Assembly (NCBI RefSeq): GCF_000712295.1
Contig: NZ_JMKI01000012.1
Span: 1-56,458 of the forward strand
Direction of reading: 5' to 3'
Origin: Synergistes jonesii
GTDB lineage: Bacteria > Synergistota > Synergistia > Synergistales > Synergistaceae
DNA length: 56,458 nt
Under the pieces are notes generated by a model. The model saw nothing but the letters and a program-made list of their open reading frames with translations. It was not told where the DNA came from and did no database searches. Shown here in pieces: positions 1 through 8,572 of this stretch (its first letter is position 1; every line of letters begins with the position of its first letter). The position numbers were made by a program, and so were the translations under genes.

Positions 1-711
1 AATGAAAATATCTTCGGTGCCGCGATTACGGATCTCGTTAAGGACACCGACCCAGTACTTGGCGCTCTCATTTCCGCCGACCCACAGGCCAAGGACTTCA
101 CGATGCCCGTGCAGTCTTGTCCCAATAGCAACATAAACGGCTTTCTTGACGGTTCGGCCGTCCTGCCTCACATTGAAATGCACGGCGTCCATAAAGACGA
201 CTGCATACTTTTTGGCCAGCGGCCGGTTCTGCCATTCTTTGGCAATCGGCAGAATTCGATCCGTCATTCGCGAAATCATTTCAGCAGAGGCATCCACACC
301 GTAGATAGACTGCAGGTGAGCCGAGATATCCCGGGTCGTCATGCCTTTTGCATACATGGACAGGACCTGATCCTCTATATTTGAGATATCGGTCTGGTTC
401 TTTTTGACTGACTGCGGTTCGAAGTCACCCTTGCGGTCTCTGGGGACGTCGATCGGGATATCTCCGGCCGAAGAGGTGACTGTTTTAGGGCTGTAGCCGT
501 TGCGGCTGTCATCTGTATGCTTGTTCTTGTAGTCATATTTGCTGTAACCGAGATGGTCATCCATCTCGGCTTCCAGCATCTGCTGGATCGTATCTCCGAG
601 AAGATCCCTCAGCATAGCCTGTACGTCCTGGGCGTCTTCCGGTTTGTAGTGGGAAAGGAGACTCTGAATAAGCGCTTTTCTTTCCGGTGTCAGTTTTCTC
701 TGTCTTGCCAT
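1..711 (-). CDS. IS256-family (mutator type) transposase, N-terminal 237 residues
   Basis: DDE transposase that cuts and joins IS ends. The frame is open from ATG at 711-709 down to base 1, where the window ends, so the C-terminal half is missing here. The protein begins MARQRKLTPERKALIQ and contains the family stretch EMDDHLGYSKYDYKNK. The first catalytic aspartate lies in VVFMDAVHFNV. The ribosome-binding site GGAGG sits 8 nt upstream of ATG, inside a hairpin at 720-758. The C-terminal half of the same type of protein is at the other end of the window (55850 onward). Family assignment is firm; whether this copy is intact cannot be told. Confidence 0.9.
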   Translation of the reverse strand, partial: MARQRKLTPERKALIQSLLSHYKPEDAQDVQAMLRDLLGDTIQQMLEAEMDDHLGYSKYDYKNKHTDDSRNGYSPKTVTSSAGDIPIDVPRDRKGDFEPQSVKKNQTDISNIEDQVLSMYAKGMTTRDISAHLQSIYGVDASAEMISRMTDRILPIAKEWQNRPLAKKYAVVFMDAVHFNVRQDGRTVKKAVYVAIGTRLHGHREVLGLWVGGNESAKYWVGVLNEIRNRGTEDIFI

Positions 712-719
712 AAAAATAT

Positions 720-758
720 CCTCCTGGATTGAATTTATCTTAACACCAATCCAGGAGG
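720..758 (-). promoter_or_regulatory. Hairpin enclosing the transposase ribosome-binding site
   Basis: A perfect 12-bp inverted repeat (720-731 with 747-758, 15-nt loop) lies just upstream of the transposase ATG. On the minus-strand RNA the inner arm contains the GGAGG ribosome-binding site. A transcript entering from outside the IS would fold both arms and hide the site. A transcript starting inside the loop would not. This is the known protection logic of several IS families; its use here is inferred. Confidence 0.6.
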
Positions 759-775
759 CTTGCTTTCTTCTCTAT

Positions 776-802
776 GGAGTTTACACAGAATTTGTTATAC
801 TC
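776..802 (+). repeat. IS256 terminal inverted repeat (transposase-proximal end)
   Basis: Read inward on the minus strand it gives GAGTATAACAAATTCTGTGT followed by AAACTCC. It matches the repeat at 55699-55725 (TAGTGTAACTTATTCTGTGT then AAACCCC) at most positions, with a conserved core TTCTGTGTAAAC. Confidence 0.75.
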
Positions 803-1296
803 TCGGAAAAATATCTCTTATTGCCGCTAATCAAGCACTGGTAAACTGGCTGTTTGACAATGTAAAAGACACATCACCATGCGTCGTGTACGGGCTTATC
901 CCGCCTTATGTTCCCCATGTATCAAACGGCTATTTTTCTGTTCTGTCTGACAACATTAAAAGTCTGCCTGATAAATTAAATGCCTTTACATTAAATGAAT
1001 TTGGACAGCGGTACACGACGGAACATTTTTATACAGGTATATCTGATTTAAGCTACAGCAGTACGTTTAATAAGCAAGAAGTTGAGGCGACTCTGAAAGA
1101 AAACATGCTATTTTGGGGACGGCTATATGATTTGCCGGTAGATGCTATAGAGCAGATTTCTATGCCGTGCATCAATATCGGTCCGTGGGGAAAGGATTTC
1201 CATAAGATGACGGAGCGTGTTTTAAAAGAAGATTTATATGTGAGAACCCCGCAGATTATTGCGGAAGCGATTCGTCTTGTCCTTTCTTTCTCATAG
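803..1296 (+). pseudogene. RocB-like M20-family peptidase, C-terminal fragment cut by the IS
   Basis: The frame runs from the IS border to the stop at 1296 and encodes about 164 residues. The tail, around NIGPWGKDFHKMTERV and RTPQIIAEAI, fits the C-terminal end of the zinc-dependent M20 peptidase group that includes arginine-utilisation protein RocB, which is normally about 540-560 residues. The catalytic N-terminal half is absent. The apparent start at 760 lies inside the IS and is not a natural start. I read this as a gene broken by IS insertion. A RocB-like identity is likely but rests on the C-terminal end only. Confidence 0.7.
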
Positions 1297-1324
1297 CGGG
1301 CAAAAACATAACGTCAAGAAAGAT

Positions 1325-1351
1325 CATACCACCGGCTGAGCCGGTGGTATG
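1325..1351. repeat. 12-bp hairpin at the 3' side of the IS200-like element
   Basis: A perfect stem 1325-1336 / 1340-1351 with a TGA loop. It lies about 80 bp beyond the stop of the degraded transposase. IS200/IS605 elements carry imperfect-palindrome hairpins near their ends that the Y1 transposase recognises, so this is the likely right-end hairpin. Confidence 0.5.
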
Positions 1352-1432
1352 TCCAGGTCCTACAATGGCCTATTGCCGGCAGCTCTTAACGAGCTTGAAG
1401 TCCGTCAACCGCACCTATTTCCCGGGCAACCC

Positions 1433-1919
1433 CTAAAGGGGCTTCCTGGGTTTCTTACTACCTGCGTTCACCAGCATACCCGCAAACGGGTCCGTTGGTT
1501 CAAACAGTGATAACTGATCTGACTGATAGTCTTCCTGAAGCTGCCTTCTTACTATACTCCGCTATCTTCTTCTGATTGCGACCCACGGTATCAACATAAT
1601 AACCGCGGCACCAAAAATGTCTATTGCCATACTTGTATTTCATCTGTACAAACTTATCGAATATCATAAAGGAGCTTTTTCCTTTCAGATATCCCATAAT
1701 TTGAGAAACGCTGTATTTAGGCGGTATGGCGATCAACATATGGATATGGTCAGGGCAAAGTTCAGCTTCGATGATTTCTATTTCTTTCCTTTCGCAGAGA
1801 CTTCTTAGAATTTTGCCTATTTCATTTTTCCATAGACGATTTGTCTTCTGAATTTAGGTGCGAAGACTACATGATATTTTGCAATTCCATTTGGTGTGTG
1901 CTAATGTCTCACTGTCCAT
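1433..1919 (-). pseudogene. tnpA: IS200-type Y1 transposase (TnpA), frameshifted
   Basis: A single-strand transposase of the HUH/Y1 family, broken in two places. The start ATG is at 1919-1917, after a GGAG site. It reads MDSETLAHTKWNCKYHVVFA and onward until a stop just after VYGKMK. The downstream frame then resumes with NEIGKILRSLCERKEIEI and contains the HUH motif PDHIHML. The first lesion looks like a short deletion between direct AAAAATGAAA-type repeats. A second one-base shift after KKIAEY moves the true tail (RRQLQEDYQSDQLSLFEP...) to another frame that ends at 1433. With both lesions no functional protein is expected. Confidence 0.85.
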
Positions 1920-1924
1920 ACAGG

Positions 1925-1986
1925 ATCTCCTCTGTACGTTGTTTAAGACGGTTGACGGACCTTCCTAATCTTACGGCAGAGGAGAT
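1925..1986 (-). promoter_or_regulatory. Ribosome-binding-site-sequestering stem of IS200 tnpA leader
   Basis: The arms 1925-1934 and 1977-1986 form a perfect 10-bp stem. The 3' arm on the minus-strand RNA contains the CAGAGGAGAT ribosome-binding region immediately before the tnpA start. IS200 tnpA is known to be kept silent by such a leader structure, so this is consistent with the family. Confidence 0.6.
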
Positions 1987-2005
1987 TCTACGCATAGCTA
2001 TAAGC

Positions 2006-2041
2006 AAAAGGGACTCCCGGCTAAGCCGGGAGTCCCTTTTT
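2006..2041. terminator. Strong bidirectional terminator-like hairpin at the left edge of the IS200-like element
   Basis: A perfect 16-bp stem, 2006-2021 / 2025-2040, with A-run and T-run ends and a TAA loop. It stops transcription in both directions and, in IS200 elements, shields tnpA from outside promoters. Its core (CCGGCTAAGCCGG) resembles that of the hairpin at 1325-1351. Confidence 0.7.
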
Positions 2042-2436
2042 GTGATGGGGCACAACTGTGAGGCACAGCATGTACGGAGGATAGCTATAGGCGTAGCGGG
2101 AAGCGACTTGGGCGGCGGTGTTATCATCATCCAGCCCAAACTAAAGCCCCTCGCGGCGAGCTGTTGTCTAAAAGAGGCTGTGAGCCGTGCGCGGCTCTAC
2201 ATCAACGCTGGGCTCCATTACAGCGTGCGGCGAGGTACGGTGCAGGTTGAACGCCCCATAGCAACAGCCCTCGTCGGCTATGGCTTTTCGCGTTTTCGCA
2301 CGGAGCGCGTCGACGCTCTGCTCTCGAAGGTGCTGCTCTTGCATGAAAATAGCGACGTCTACGTGCAACATAATAAAACGTATAAAATATTTCAACAGAT
2401 CAGACTCCGATACTTCCCTTTACATATCAATAAGCG
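2042..2436. other. 395-bp stretch with no recognisable gene
   Basis: Between the IS200-like element and the LysR stop I see only short frames without family signatures. One minus-strand frame of 75 codons (2168-2395) and a plus-strand frame crossing the whole IS200 area look spurious. The base composition is GC-rich until about 2350, then AT-rich, so it may be degraded coding DNA. Confidence 0.4.
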
Positions 2437-3330
2437 TTATTTACGTCTATTACACCTCTGATTTAAATATTTACGAAGTAATGATATGTCTTGGTCGCAA
2501 TCGTTTCGTTTCAAATAGATGAACTTCATGTACGTCATCTCCTCAGGTTCCAGCGGGATCGCCGCCACTCCATAGTATTCACCAAACGATTCAGGCCCTA
2601 CCGTAACCCCTTTGCCCTTTTTCACAAAATCCATGATAGTGTAGATATTATCGCTTCGATATATCCGTTTCGGAACTATTTTATGCGCGACGCATATATC
2701 CTTTATAATCCTGTCCTCCATTGAATGCTCTAACGACGTTATAAGAGCATCTTCCTGGATGTCATTAAAAGTGATGCATTTCCATTTGTGCCTTGGATCG
2801 ACAATGGACATCAGTACACACTGCCTCTCACAGATTAAATCATAGACAGCAAGTTTTTTTGCAAAGGAAATCCCTCCCTGTAAAGGCAGCCTGTCCAATA
2901 TAATATCTATATGTCCGTTAGCCAAATCAGGAAAGAAATCTCGTCCAGCTTCTGTAATAAAAGTCGCATTAATATCCGTGTGTATATCAAGAAAACGGAC
3001 CAAATCCTCAAAAACACCGCTAGAGAACACGCGAGCGCCTACTCCTATGCGCAGATGCCTTCTCGACCGATCGCAATCACCGCGCAACTGTTGCATCAAC
3101 ACATCCCAGGTAATTTTTACAGGCTGAATTTGTTGACAAAAAATTACGCCCATTTCAGTAAGGTAGACCCCGTGCGGCGTCCTGCGAAACAGAGAAAAGC
3201 CAAGCTCTGTTTCTAACTTCTTTATGCTCAGAGTCAACGCAGGTTGCGAGACGTGCAAATTTTCAGACGCTTTCAGAAAACTACCGCTTTCAGCAACGCT
3301 AAGTACATATGTCAGCTGCCTGATATCCAC
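2437..3330 (-). CDS. LysR-family transcriptional regulator
   Basis: A 297-residue DNA-binding regulator of normal LysR length. The N-terminal winged helix-turn-helix spans about residues 1-60 (MDIRQLTYVLSVAESGSF, SQPALTLSIKKLE, LFRR). The substrate-binding domain covers residues 90-290. It is transcribed divergently from the iorA operon across a 191-bp spacer, the usual arrangement for a LysR protein controlling its neighbour. The effector is unknown; an aromatic amino acid or arylpyruvate is a reasonable inference from the target genes. Confidence 0.9.
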   Translation of the reverse strand: MDIRQLTYVLSVAESGSFLKASENLHVSQPALTLSIKKLETELGFSLFRRTPHGVYLTEMGVIFCQQIQPVKITWDVLMQQLRGDCDRSRRHLRIGVGARVFSSGVFEDLVRFLDIHTDINATFITEAGRDFFPDLANGHIDIILDRLPLQGGISFAKKLAVYDLICERQCVLMSIVDPRHKWKCITFNDIQEDALITSLEHSMEDRIIKDICVAHKIVPKRIYRSDNIYTIMDFVKKGKGVTVGPESFGEYYGVAAIPLEPEEMTYMKFIYLKRNDCDQDISLLRKYLNQRCNRRK

Positions 3331-3521
3331 GGTCTACCCTCCCTTGTAATAGTTATAAAGTCCAACACGCTAACAATTCTAAACGAATATTCTCACATAT
3401 GCAAATATTTTAGTTATAAATTTCTATTATACGCCATATTATTAATATGTATTTCACAACTTCTGGATTTCTTTCTAAAATATATAATATCCTATCTAAT
3501 CAACAGGAAGGTGGCCATTAT
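3331..3521. promoter_or_regulatory. Divergent LysR/iorA regulatory spacer
   Basis: 191 bp, markedly AT-rich compared with the flanking genes, between two divergent starts. It holds several TATAAA/TATTAT-like stretches (for example around 3413-3445) but no promoter clear enough to assign. It should contain the LysR binding site and both promoters. The iorA ribosome-binding site AGGAAGGTGG is at 3506-3515. Confidence 0.5.
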
Positions 3522-5282
3522 ATGAAGCCGAAGTATCTATTAACAGGCAATGAGGCTATTGCACGAGGGGCTTATGAGGCTGGCGTAAAAGTATGTTCTT
3601 CTTATCCCGGTACGCCGAGCACAGAAATTTTTGAAAATCTTCCACAATATCAAGGCGAGCTATACTGCGAATGGGCGCCGAACGAAAAAGTGGCCGTGGA
3701 GGTAGCATACGGCGCGGCTATCGCTGGCGCCCGCAGCCTCTGTGCCATGAAACACGTTGGGGTAAACGTAGCCGCCGATCCACTTTTTACAGCGGCATAC
3801 AATGGCGTCAACCGCGGATTCGTAATAGTGACGGCCGATGATCCGAGTATGCACTCCTCACAAAATGAGCAGGATAACCGTTATTACGCAAAGGCGGCGA
3901 AGGTAGCGCTCGTAGAGCCGTCGGATTCTCAGGAATGCATAGATTTCTTAAAAGAAGCGTATAAGATATCGGAAAGGTTTGATATGCCGGTTCTTTTTCG
4001 TACAACGACAAGGATCTCTCATTCAAAAAGCCTCGTTAGTTTCTCAAAACGTCAGCAGGCAGAAGCGTTCGTTTACAAACGTAACGTTCGTAAAAATGTT
4101 TGTACGCCCGCCAATGCATATCTGAATCATCCAAAGGTAGAAACAAACCTGAATATGCTTCAGGAGTACAGCAATGTCTGCCCGCTCAACCAAATGGAGC
4201 TTAGGGGACGGGAAAACGGCGTCATAACGGCGTCGATCGCCTATCAATATGCAAAGGAAGTTTTTCCAGAGGATACTTCTTTCTTGAAATTGGGACTCAC
4301 CTATCCTATGCCTATGGACCTTATCAGAGATTTCGCCTCTAAAGTAAAGAAACTCTATGTCATAGAAGAGTTGGAACCCTTCATGGAGGAACAGATCAAA
4401 GCGGCGGGAATCGACTGCATTGGCAAAGAACTGGTCAGCAATATGTACGAACTGAATCCTCAGCGCCTTCGTGAAATGCTGTTCGGCGTCAAACCTGAGA
4501 CAAAGCCCTTAGACGTTGAGGCCGTCTCCCGCCCGCCCGCACTTTGCCCGGGCTGCCCGCACCGCGGATTCTTCTATACCATGGCAAAGGGAAAGAATTT
4601 CATAGTCACGGGTGACATAGGCTGTTATACACTCGGAGCGGCGGCTCCGCTAAATGCGATGGACACTACTATTTGCATGGGCGGCGGCTTTACCGTCGGT
4701 ATGGGCATGGCGAAGGCGTTCGAGGCAACTGGCCAGACGGAAAAGAAAGTCTTCGGCGTAGTCGGAGACTCGACGTTTTTTCACAGCGGCCTGACAGGAG
4801 CCGTTGAAATCATTTACAACAGGGGGCAGGTGATCCCCGTCGTTCTCGACAACCACATCACAGGCATGACAGGGCATCAGGACAATCCAGGCACCGGCTA
4901 TACGCTCCAAGGCGAAATCGCAGCCTCGATCAAAATAGAAGAGATATTAAAATCATGCGGGTATAAGGACATTTTTATTGTAGACCCGCAAGATCTGGCA
5001 GCCATGCAGAAAGCGGTCGACGACGCGCTCGCCTCCGAAGTGCCGGGCGCGATTATCACACGCCGTCCATGCCTGCTCACAAAACGAACTAAGCATGACA
5101 TAGGATTGTGCGTGGTGGACGCAGCCAAGTGCATAGGATGTAAAAAGTGCCTGTCGGTAGCGTGCCCGGCAGTCACCATAAAAAATAAAAAGTGCGCTAT
5201 CGACCCGACACAGTGCGTAGGCTGCACTGTCTGCGCGCAGGTCTGTCCGGTAGGTGCGATTTCCAGAAAGGAGGGGAAGTAA
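3522..5282 (+). CDS. iorA: Indolepyruvate (arylpyruvate):ferredoxin oxidoreductase, alpha subunit
   Basis: A 586-residue thiamine-diphosphate enzyme subunit. With IorB it oxidatively decarboxylates aryl 2-oxo acids to arylacetyl-CoA and reduces ferredoxin. The N-terminal pyrimidine-binding domain starts LLTGNEAIARGAYEAGVKV and contains SSYPGTPSTEI. The thiamine-diphosphate site is around residues 385-450 (GDIGCYTLG, GDSTFFHSG near 415). A C-terminal double 4Fe-4S domain begins at Cys537 (CIGCKKCLSVACP, CVGCTVCAQVCP). The start at 3522 has an AGGAAGGTGG site; the longer frame from 3447 lacks one. The stop overlaps the iorB start by one base (TAATG), so the two are translationally coupled. Confidence 0.96.
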   Translation: MKPKYLLTGNEAIARGAYEAGVKVCSSYPGTPSTEIFENLPQYQGELYCEWAPNEKVAVEVAYGAAIAGARSLCAMKHVGVNVAADPLFTAAYNGVNRGFVIVTADDPSMHSSQNEQDNRYYAKAAKVALVEPSDSQECIDFLKEAYKISERFDMPVLFRTTTRISHSKSLVSFSKRQQAEAFVYKRNVRKNVCTPANAYLNHPKVETNLNMLQEYSNVCPLNQMELRGRENGVITASIAYQYAKEVFPEDTSFLKLGLTYPMPMDLIRDFASKVKKLYVIEELEPFMEEQIKAAGIDCIGKELVSNMYELNPQRLREMLFGVKPETKPLDVEAVSRPPALCPGCPHRGFFYTMAKGKNFIVTGDIGCYTLGAAAPLNAMDTTICMGGGFTVGMGMAKAFEATGQTEKKVFGVVGDSTFFHSGLTGAVEIIYNRGQVIPVVLDNHITGMTGHQDNPGTGYTLQGEIAASIKIEEILKSCGYKDIFIVDPQDLAAMQKAVDDALASEVPGAIITRRPCLLTKRTKHDIGLCVVDAAKCIGCKKCLSVACPAVTIKNKKCAIDPTQCVGCTVCAQVCPVGAISRKEGK

Positions 5283-5857
5283 TGAATACTAAGAGCGCGA
5301 TTTTAGTCGGCGTCGGCGGGCAGGGAGCCATTTTGACAGCAAAGGTATTCGTCAACGGTTTAATGAAAAAAGGGTACGACGTGAAAATGTCCGAAGTCCA
5401 CGGGATGAGTCAGCGCGGAGGAAGCGTTTCCACACAGGTACGCTGGGGAGAAAAGGTATATTCCCCGTTAATTGGCGGTGGCGAATCAGACTTGATGGTA
5501 GCCTTCGAGAAAATGGAAGCAGTCCGCTACGCGAATTACCTAAAACCAGAAGGTATTGCGGTCATTAACGACTATGAGCTTGCTTCATCTACCATAGCGG
5601 CCGGACTTTGTCAATATCCGGAAGGCTGCCTTGAAGCAATGAAGAAAAATTTCAAGTGCCATGTGTTGAACGCGGCCGATATCGCTATCGGACTTGGCAA
5701 CGCAAAATGTATGAATATAGTGCTCTTCGGTGCGATGACGAAAACACTTGCGCTGGAAGACATTAACTGGGAGGAAATTATTCATGAGACTGTTCCGCCC
5801 AAGTTCCTCGAACTGAACTTGGCGGCCTTCCATGCCGGACGTAATGCTGTAAGGTAA
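5282..5857 (+). CDS. iorB: Indolepyruvate:ferredoxin oxidoreductase, beta subunit
   Basis: A 191-residue partner of IorA from the pyruvate-ferredoxin oxidoreductase gamma-type family. Its N-terminus has the nucleotide/CoA-type loop GVGGQGAILTAKVF and the stretch SEVHGMSQRGGSVSTQVRWG, typical of IorB. The start ATG at 5282 has AAGGAGG nearby and overlaps the iorA stop. It should form an A2B2-type cytosolic complex feeding low-potential electrons to ferredoxin. Confidence 0.95.
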   Translation: MNTKSAILVGVGGQGAILTAKVFVNGLMKKGYDVKMSEVHGMSQRGGSVSTQVRWGEKVYSPLIGGGESDLMVAFEKMEAVRYANYLKPEGIAVINDYELASSTIAAGLCQYPEGCLEAMKKNFKCHVLNAADIAIGLGNAKCMNIVLFGAMTKTLALEDINWEEIIHETVPPKFLELNLAAFHAGRNAVR

Positions 5858-5872
5858 GATAAGGCAAGGGTC

Positions 5873-7207
5873 ATGAATATATATGAACAGTATCGTTCCA
5901 AGCTCCGTACGCCGGATGAAGCCGTACAGGCGGTTAAGAGCGGCGACTGGGTCGACTATACGGCCACCTTAAGCTATCCCGCGCTGCTTGACGAGGCTTT
6001 AGCCAGGCGCAAGGACGGATTAAGAGATGTCAAAATACGCGGGAATCTGATTTTCGGCCCGATCCATGTAGTCGAGTGCGATCCGGAAAGAGAACATTTT
6101 ATCTATAACAGCTGGCACTGTTCTGCTTATGAGAGAAAACTGTGCGACAAAGGGCTCTGCAACTACATACCTATGGTTTTTCGCAACGTCGTGCCATATT
6201 ACCGACACTTTCTGACCGTAAACGTGGCGATGATGTGCGTAACGCCGATGGATAAGCACGGTTACTTCAATCTCTCAACCGCAACCGGTGTAGGGCGCGG
6301 GATACTTGAAAAGGCCGACGTTGTGATTTTAGAAGTTAATGAAAATCTGCCGCGTGTTTACGGCGGTTTTGATGAAGTCATCCATATATCGGACGTCGAC
6401 TATATTGTGGAAGGGACCCACCAACCGCTGCGGCAGTTCCCGGTAGCGCAGGCTACGGAGGAGGATATAAAAATTGCCGAGATAATAGTGCCCTATATAC
6501 CTTCTGGAGCGACGCTGCAGTTGGGAATAGGAGCTATGCCGAACGTTGTCGGCACACTGCTGGCAGAATCCGATCTCAAAGACTTGGGCATGCATACAGA
6601 GTTGTGCGGCGACGCTTATTACGAGTTGTTTAAAGCGGGCAAGCTGACAAACGCACAAAAAACAATTCACAGGCATAAAGGAATGACCGGCATCATTATC
6701 GGCTCACAGAAGCTCTATGAATGGGTGGATCAAAATCCCGGAATTGTTGCAGCACCGCTGGAATATATCAACGCCCCTGAGACGATAGGACGGTTGGATA
6801 ATATGATATCCATCAACAGCTGCATCTCGATGGATCTATACGGACAGGTCTGCGCTGAAAGCGCCGAGCTGCGTCACATCAGCGGCACTGGCGGTCAACT
6901 GGATTATCTGACAGGCGCGGCCATGTCCGCAGGCGGTAAGGCCTTTGTCTGTATGACATCTTCTTTTAAGGACAAAAACGGTGTGCGCAAGTCGCGTATA
7001 TTGCCTCATTTTCGCGGGGATATAGTTACAGATCCACGAAGTCAGGCCTATTATCTGGTAACTGAGTACGGCGCCGTCAACTTGACGGGACGGAGCACAT
7101 GGGAACGCGCCGAACTTCTGATTGCAATCGCGCATCCAGATTTTCGCGAAGAATTAATTTCAGCGGCAGAAAAGCAGAAAATCTGGCGAAAATCAAATAA
7201 ACGATAG
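5873..7207 (+). CDS. Acetyl-CoA hydrolase/transferase-family CoA-transferase
   Basis: 444 residues, the usual length of the class-I Cat1/4-hydroxybutyrate/butyryl-CoA:acetate CoA-transferases. Family motifs include LQLGIGAMPNVV near residue 220 and a catalytic glutamate region VCAESAELRHISGTGGQLDY near residue 325. It lies 15 nt after iorB. In this operon the likely job is moving CoA from arylacetyl-CoA (the IorAB product) to acetate. That would free arylacetate and conserve acetyl-CoA for ATP synthesis. The family is clear; the acyl specificity is inferred from context. Confidence 0.88.
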   Translation: MNIYEQYRSKLRTPDEAVQAVKSGDWVDYTATLSYPALLDEALARRKDGLRDVKIRGNLIFGPIHVVECDPEREHFIYNSWHCSAYERKLCDKGLCNYIPMVFRNVVPYYRHFLTVNVAMMCVTPMDKHGYFNLSTATGVGRGILEKADVVILEVNENLPRVYGGFDEVIHISDVDYIVEGTHQPLRQFPVAQATEEDIKIAEIIVPYIPSGATLQLGIGAMPNVVGTLLAESDLKDLGMHTELCGDAYYELFKAGKLTNAQKTIHRHKGMTGIIIGSQKLYEWVDQNPGIVAAPLEYINAPETIGRLDNMISINSCISMDLYGQVCAESAELRHISGTGGQLDYLTGAAMSAGGKAFVCMTSSFKDKNGVRKSRILPHFRGDIVTDPRSQAYYLVTEYGAVNLTGRSTWERAELLIAIAHPDFREELISAAEKQKIWRKSNKR

Positions 7208-7227
7208 TAATACAAGGAGGTAAGGTT

Positions 7228-8418
7228 ATGCTTTCGGAAGCAATGTATGCACTTGGCGCCAAAAAGTCCTGCATACGCGAACTTTTTGAATATGGAATGC
7301 GTCAGTCCGCAGTCGTAGGGGCAGAAAACGTCTACGATTTTTCAATTGGCAACCCATCAATTCCGGCGCCGCAAAAGGTCAAGGATGCTTTTGTCCGATT
7401 ACTTACAGAACGAGACAGCCTGGAGATTCACGGTTACACTCAAGCGGCAGGCCGCATGGACGCAAGGGAGGCAATCGCTGAAGGCCTGAACAGTAGGTAC
7501 AACGCATGTATCAGGGCACAGAACATTTTCTTCACTTGCGGAGCTGCCCCTGCGCTCGTCGCATTGATTCGCGCACTTGCCGTTGACGGGGCCGAGATAC
7601 TGGCGATCGCTCCCTATTTCCCCGAATACCGTCCCTTTGTCGAGAGCAATGGAATGCGTTTCACAATAGTTCCAGCTGACACAGATGCATTTCAGATATC
7701 ATTCAGCGCCCTGGAGGCTCAGTTAACACCGCATACACAGGCGGTGATCGTAAACTCTCCCAATAATCCTTCTGGCGTCGTATATACGGAAGAAACGCTG
7801 AGAAGGCTTGGGGCTATTCTCAAAAGAAAGAGCAGGGAATACGGACATTTCATATATATTATTGCGGATGAACCTTATCGTGAATTGGCATATGACGGCG
7901 TCAAGGTCCCGTTCATCCCCTCTGTCTATCCTGATACCGTAGTATGTTATTCATTCTCAAAATCACTCTCCCTTCCCGGAGAACGCATCGGATATATTTG
8001 CGTCCCAGATTGCGCGGCGGAAAGCCAAAAACTTTTTACCGCCGTTGCAGGCGCTGCGCGAACCATAGGTCATGTATGCGCGCCCTCGCTTCTGCAGCTT
8101 GTAGCGGCGGAAGCCGTACAAGCAGGAGCCTGCCCTGATCTTGAAGCATATGACCGTAATCGCGTTATGTTGTATGAGGCTCTGACATCATATGGATATC
8201 AGTGCGTAAAGCCTACCGGCGCATTTTATATGTTCGTGAAGGCTCCCGACGGCGACGCGGCCGCTTTTTCAGAACTTGCAAAGGGCGAAAATCTTTTGAT
8301 AGTCCCTGGGGGAGACTTCGGATGCCCCGAGTTCTTCCGTATAAGCACCTGCGTCGCGCCGGAAATGATAGAACGCAGTCTGTCAGTATTTAAGCGCCTA
8401 ATAGAGTCTATTAATTAA
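7228..8418 (+). CDS. Class I/II pyridoxal-phosphate aminotransferase (probable aromatic/broad amino acid)
   Basis: A 396-residue fold-type I aminotransferase. The N-terminal SIGNPSIPAP segment, the NSPNNPSGVVYT substrate loop and the ADEPYRELAYDG segment are typical. The PLP lysine is Lys245 in SFSKSLSLPGERIGY. The ribosome-binding site AAGGAGG is at 7214-7220. Placed after iorAB and the CoA-transferase, it probably makes the 2-oxo acids that IorAB oxidises. Together they form an amino acid to aryl or branched acid pathway. The exact amino acid cannot be read from sequence. Confidence 0.9.
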   Translation: MLSEAMYALGAKKSCIRELFEYGMRQSAVVGAENVYDFSIGNPSIPAPQKVKDAFVRLLTERDSLEIHGYTQAAGRMDAREAIAEGLNSRYNACIRAQNIFFTCGAAPALVALIRALAVDGAEILAIAPYFPEYRPFVESNGMRFTIVPADTDAFQISFSALEAQLTPHTQAVIVNSPNNPSGVVYTEETLRRLGAILKRKSREYGHFIYIIADEPYRELAYDGVKVPFIPSVYPDTVVCYSFSKSLSLPGERIGYICVPDCAAESQKLFTAVAGAARTIGHVCAPSLLQLVAAEAVQAGACPDLEAYDRNRVMLYEALTSYGYQCVKPTGAFYMFVKAPDGDAAAFSELAKGENLLIVPGGDFGCPEFFRISTCVAPEMIERSLSVFKRLIESIN

Positions 8419-8572
8419 GATATTAGCTCTAACGGCAACGCGGCATTTACTAAAATCTATTCTTTAATCTAAGGGCCGGGCAAAATAGCAGTTTCCCAGG
8501 GCAAGCTCTGTCTATTGTTTTCAACTTCTGCATTGACTCTGTAAATATACTGTGAAAAGGAAGGTGTTTTTT

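Larger units (their letters stand above)
1..802 (-). mobile_element. IS256-family element, promoter-proximal part (cut by window edge)
   Basis: This is the upstream part of an IS256-type insertion sequence on the minus strand. It holds the first 237 codons of the transposase, a short leader with a hairpin, and one terminal inverted repeat at 776-802. The other terminus of an element of the same kind lies at 55699-56458. Positions 1-80 and 56380-56458 are the same sequence apart from one missing base, so the two window ends join into one full-length element. The outer edge at about 802 falls inside a rocB-like reading frame. Confidence 0.88.

Noticed and set aside
760-802. Start codon of the RocB-like frame at 760
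   Set aside because: These codons lie within the IS256 terminal sequence; the frame is open there by chance, and the natural gene is cut at about 803.
1841-2461. 206-codon plus-strand frame across the IS200-like element and beyond
   Set aside because: It runs antisense over tnpA, its leader stem and the terminator hairpin, and has no family signature or ribosome-binding site.
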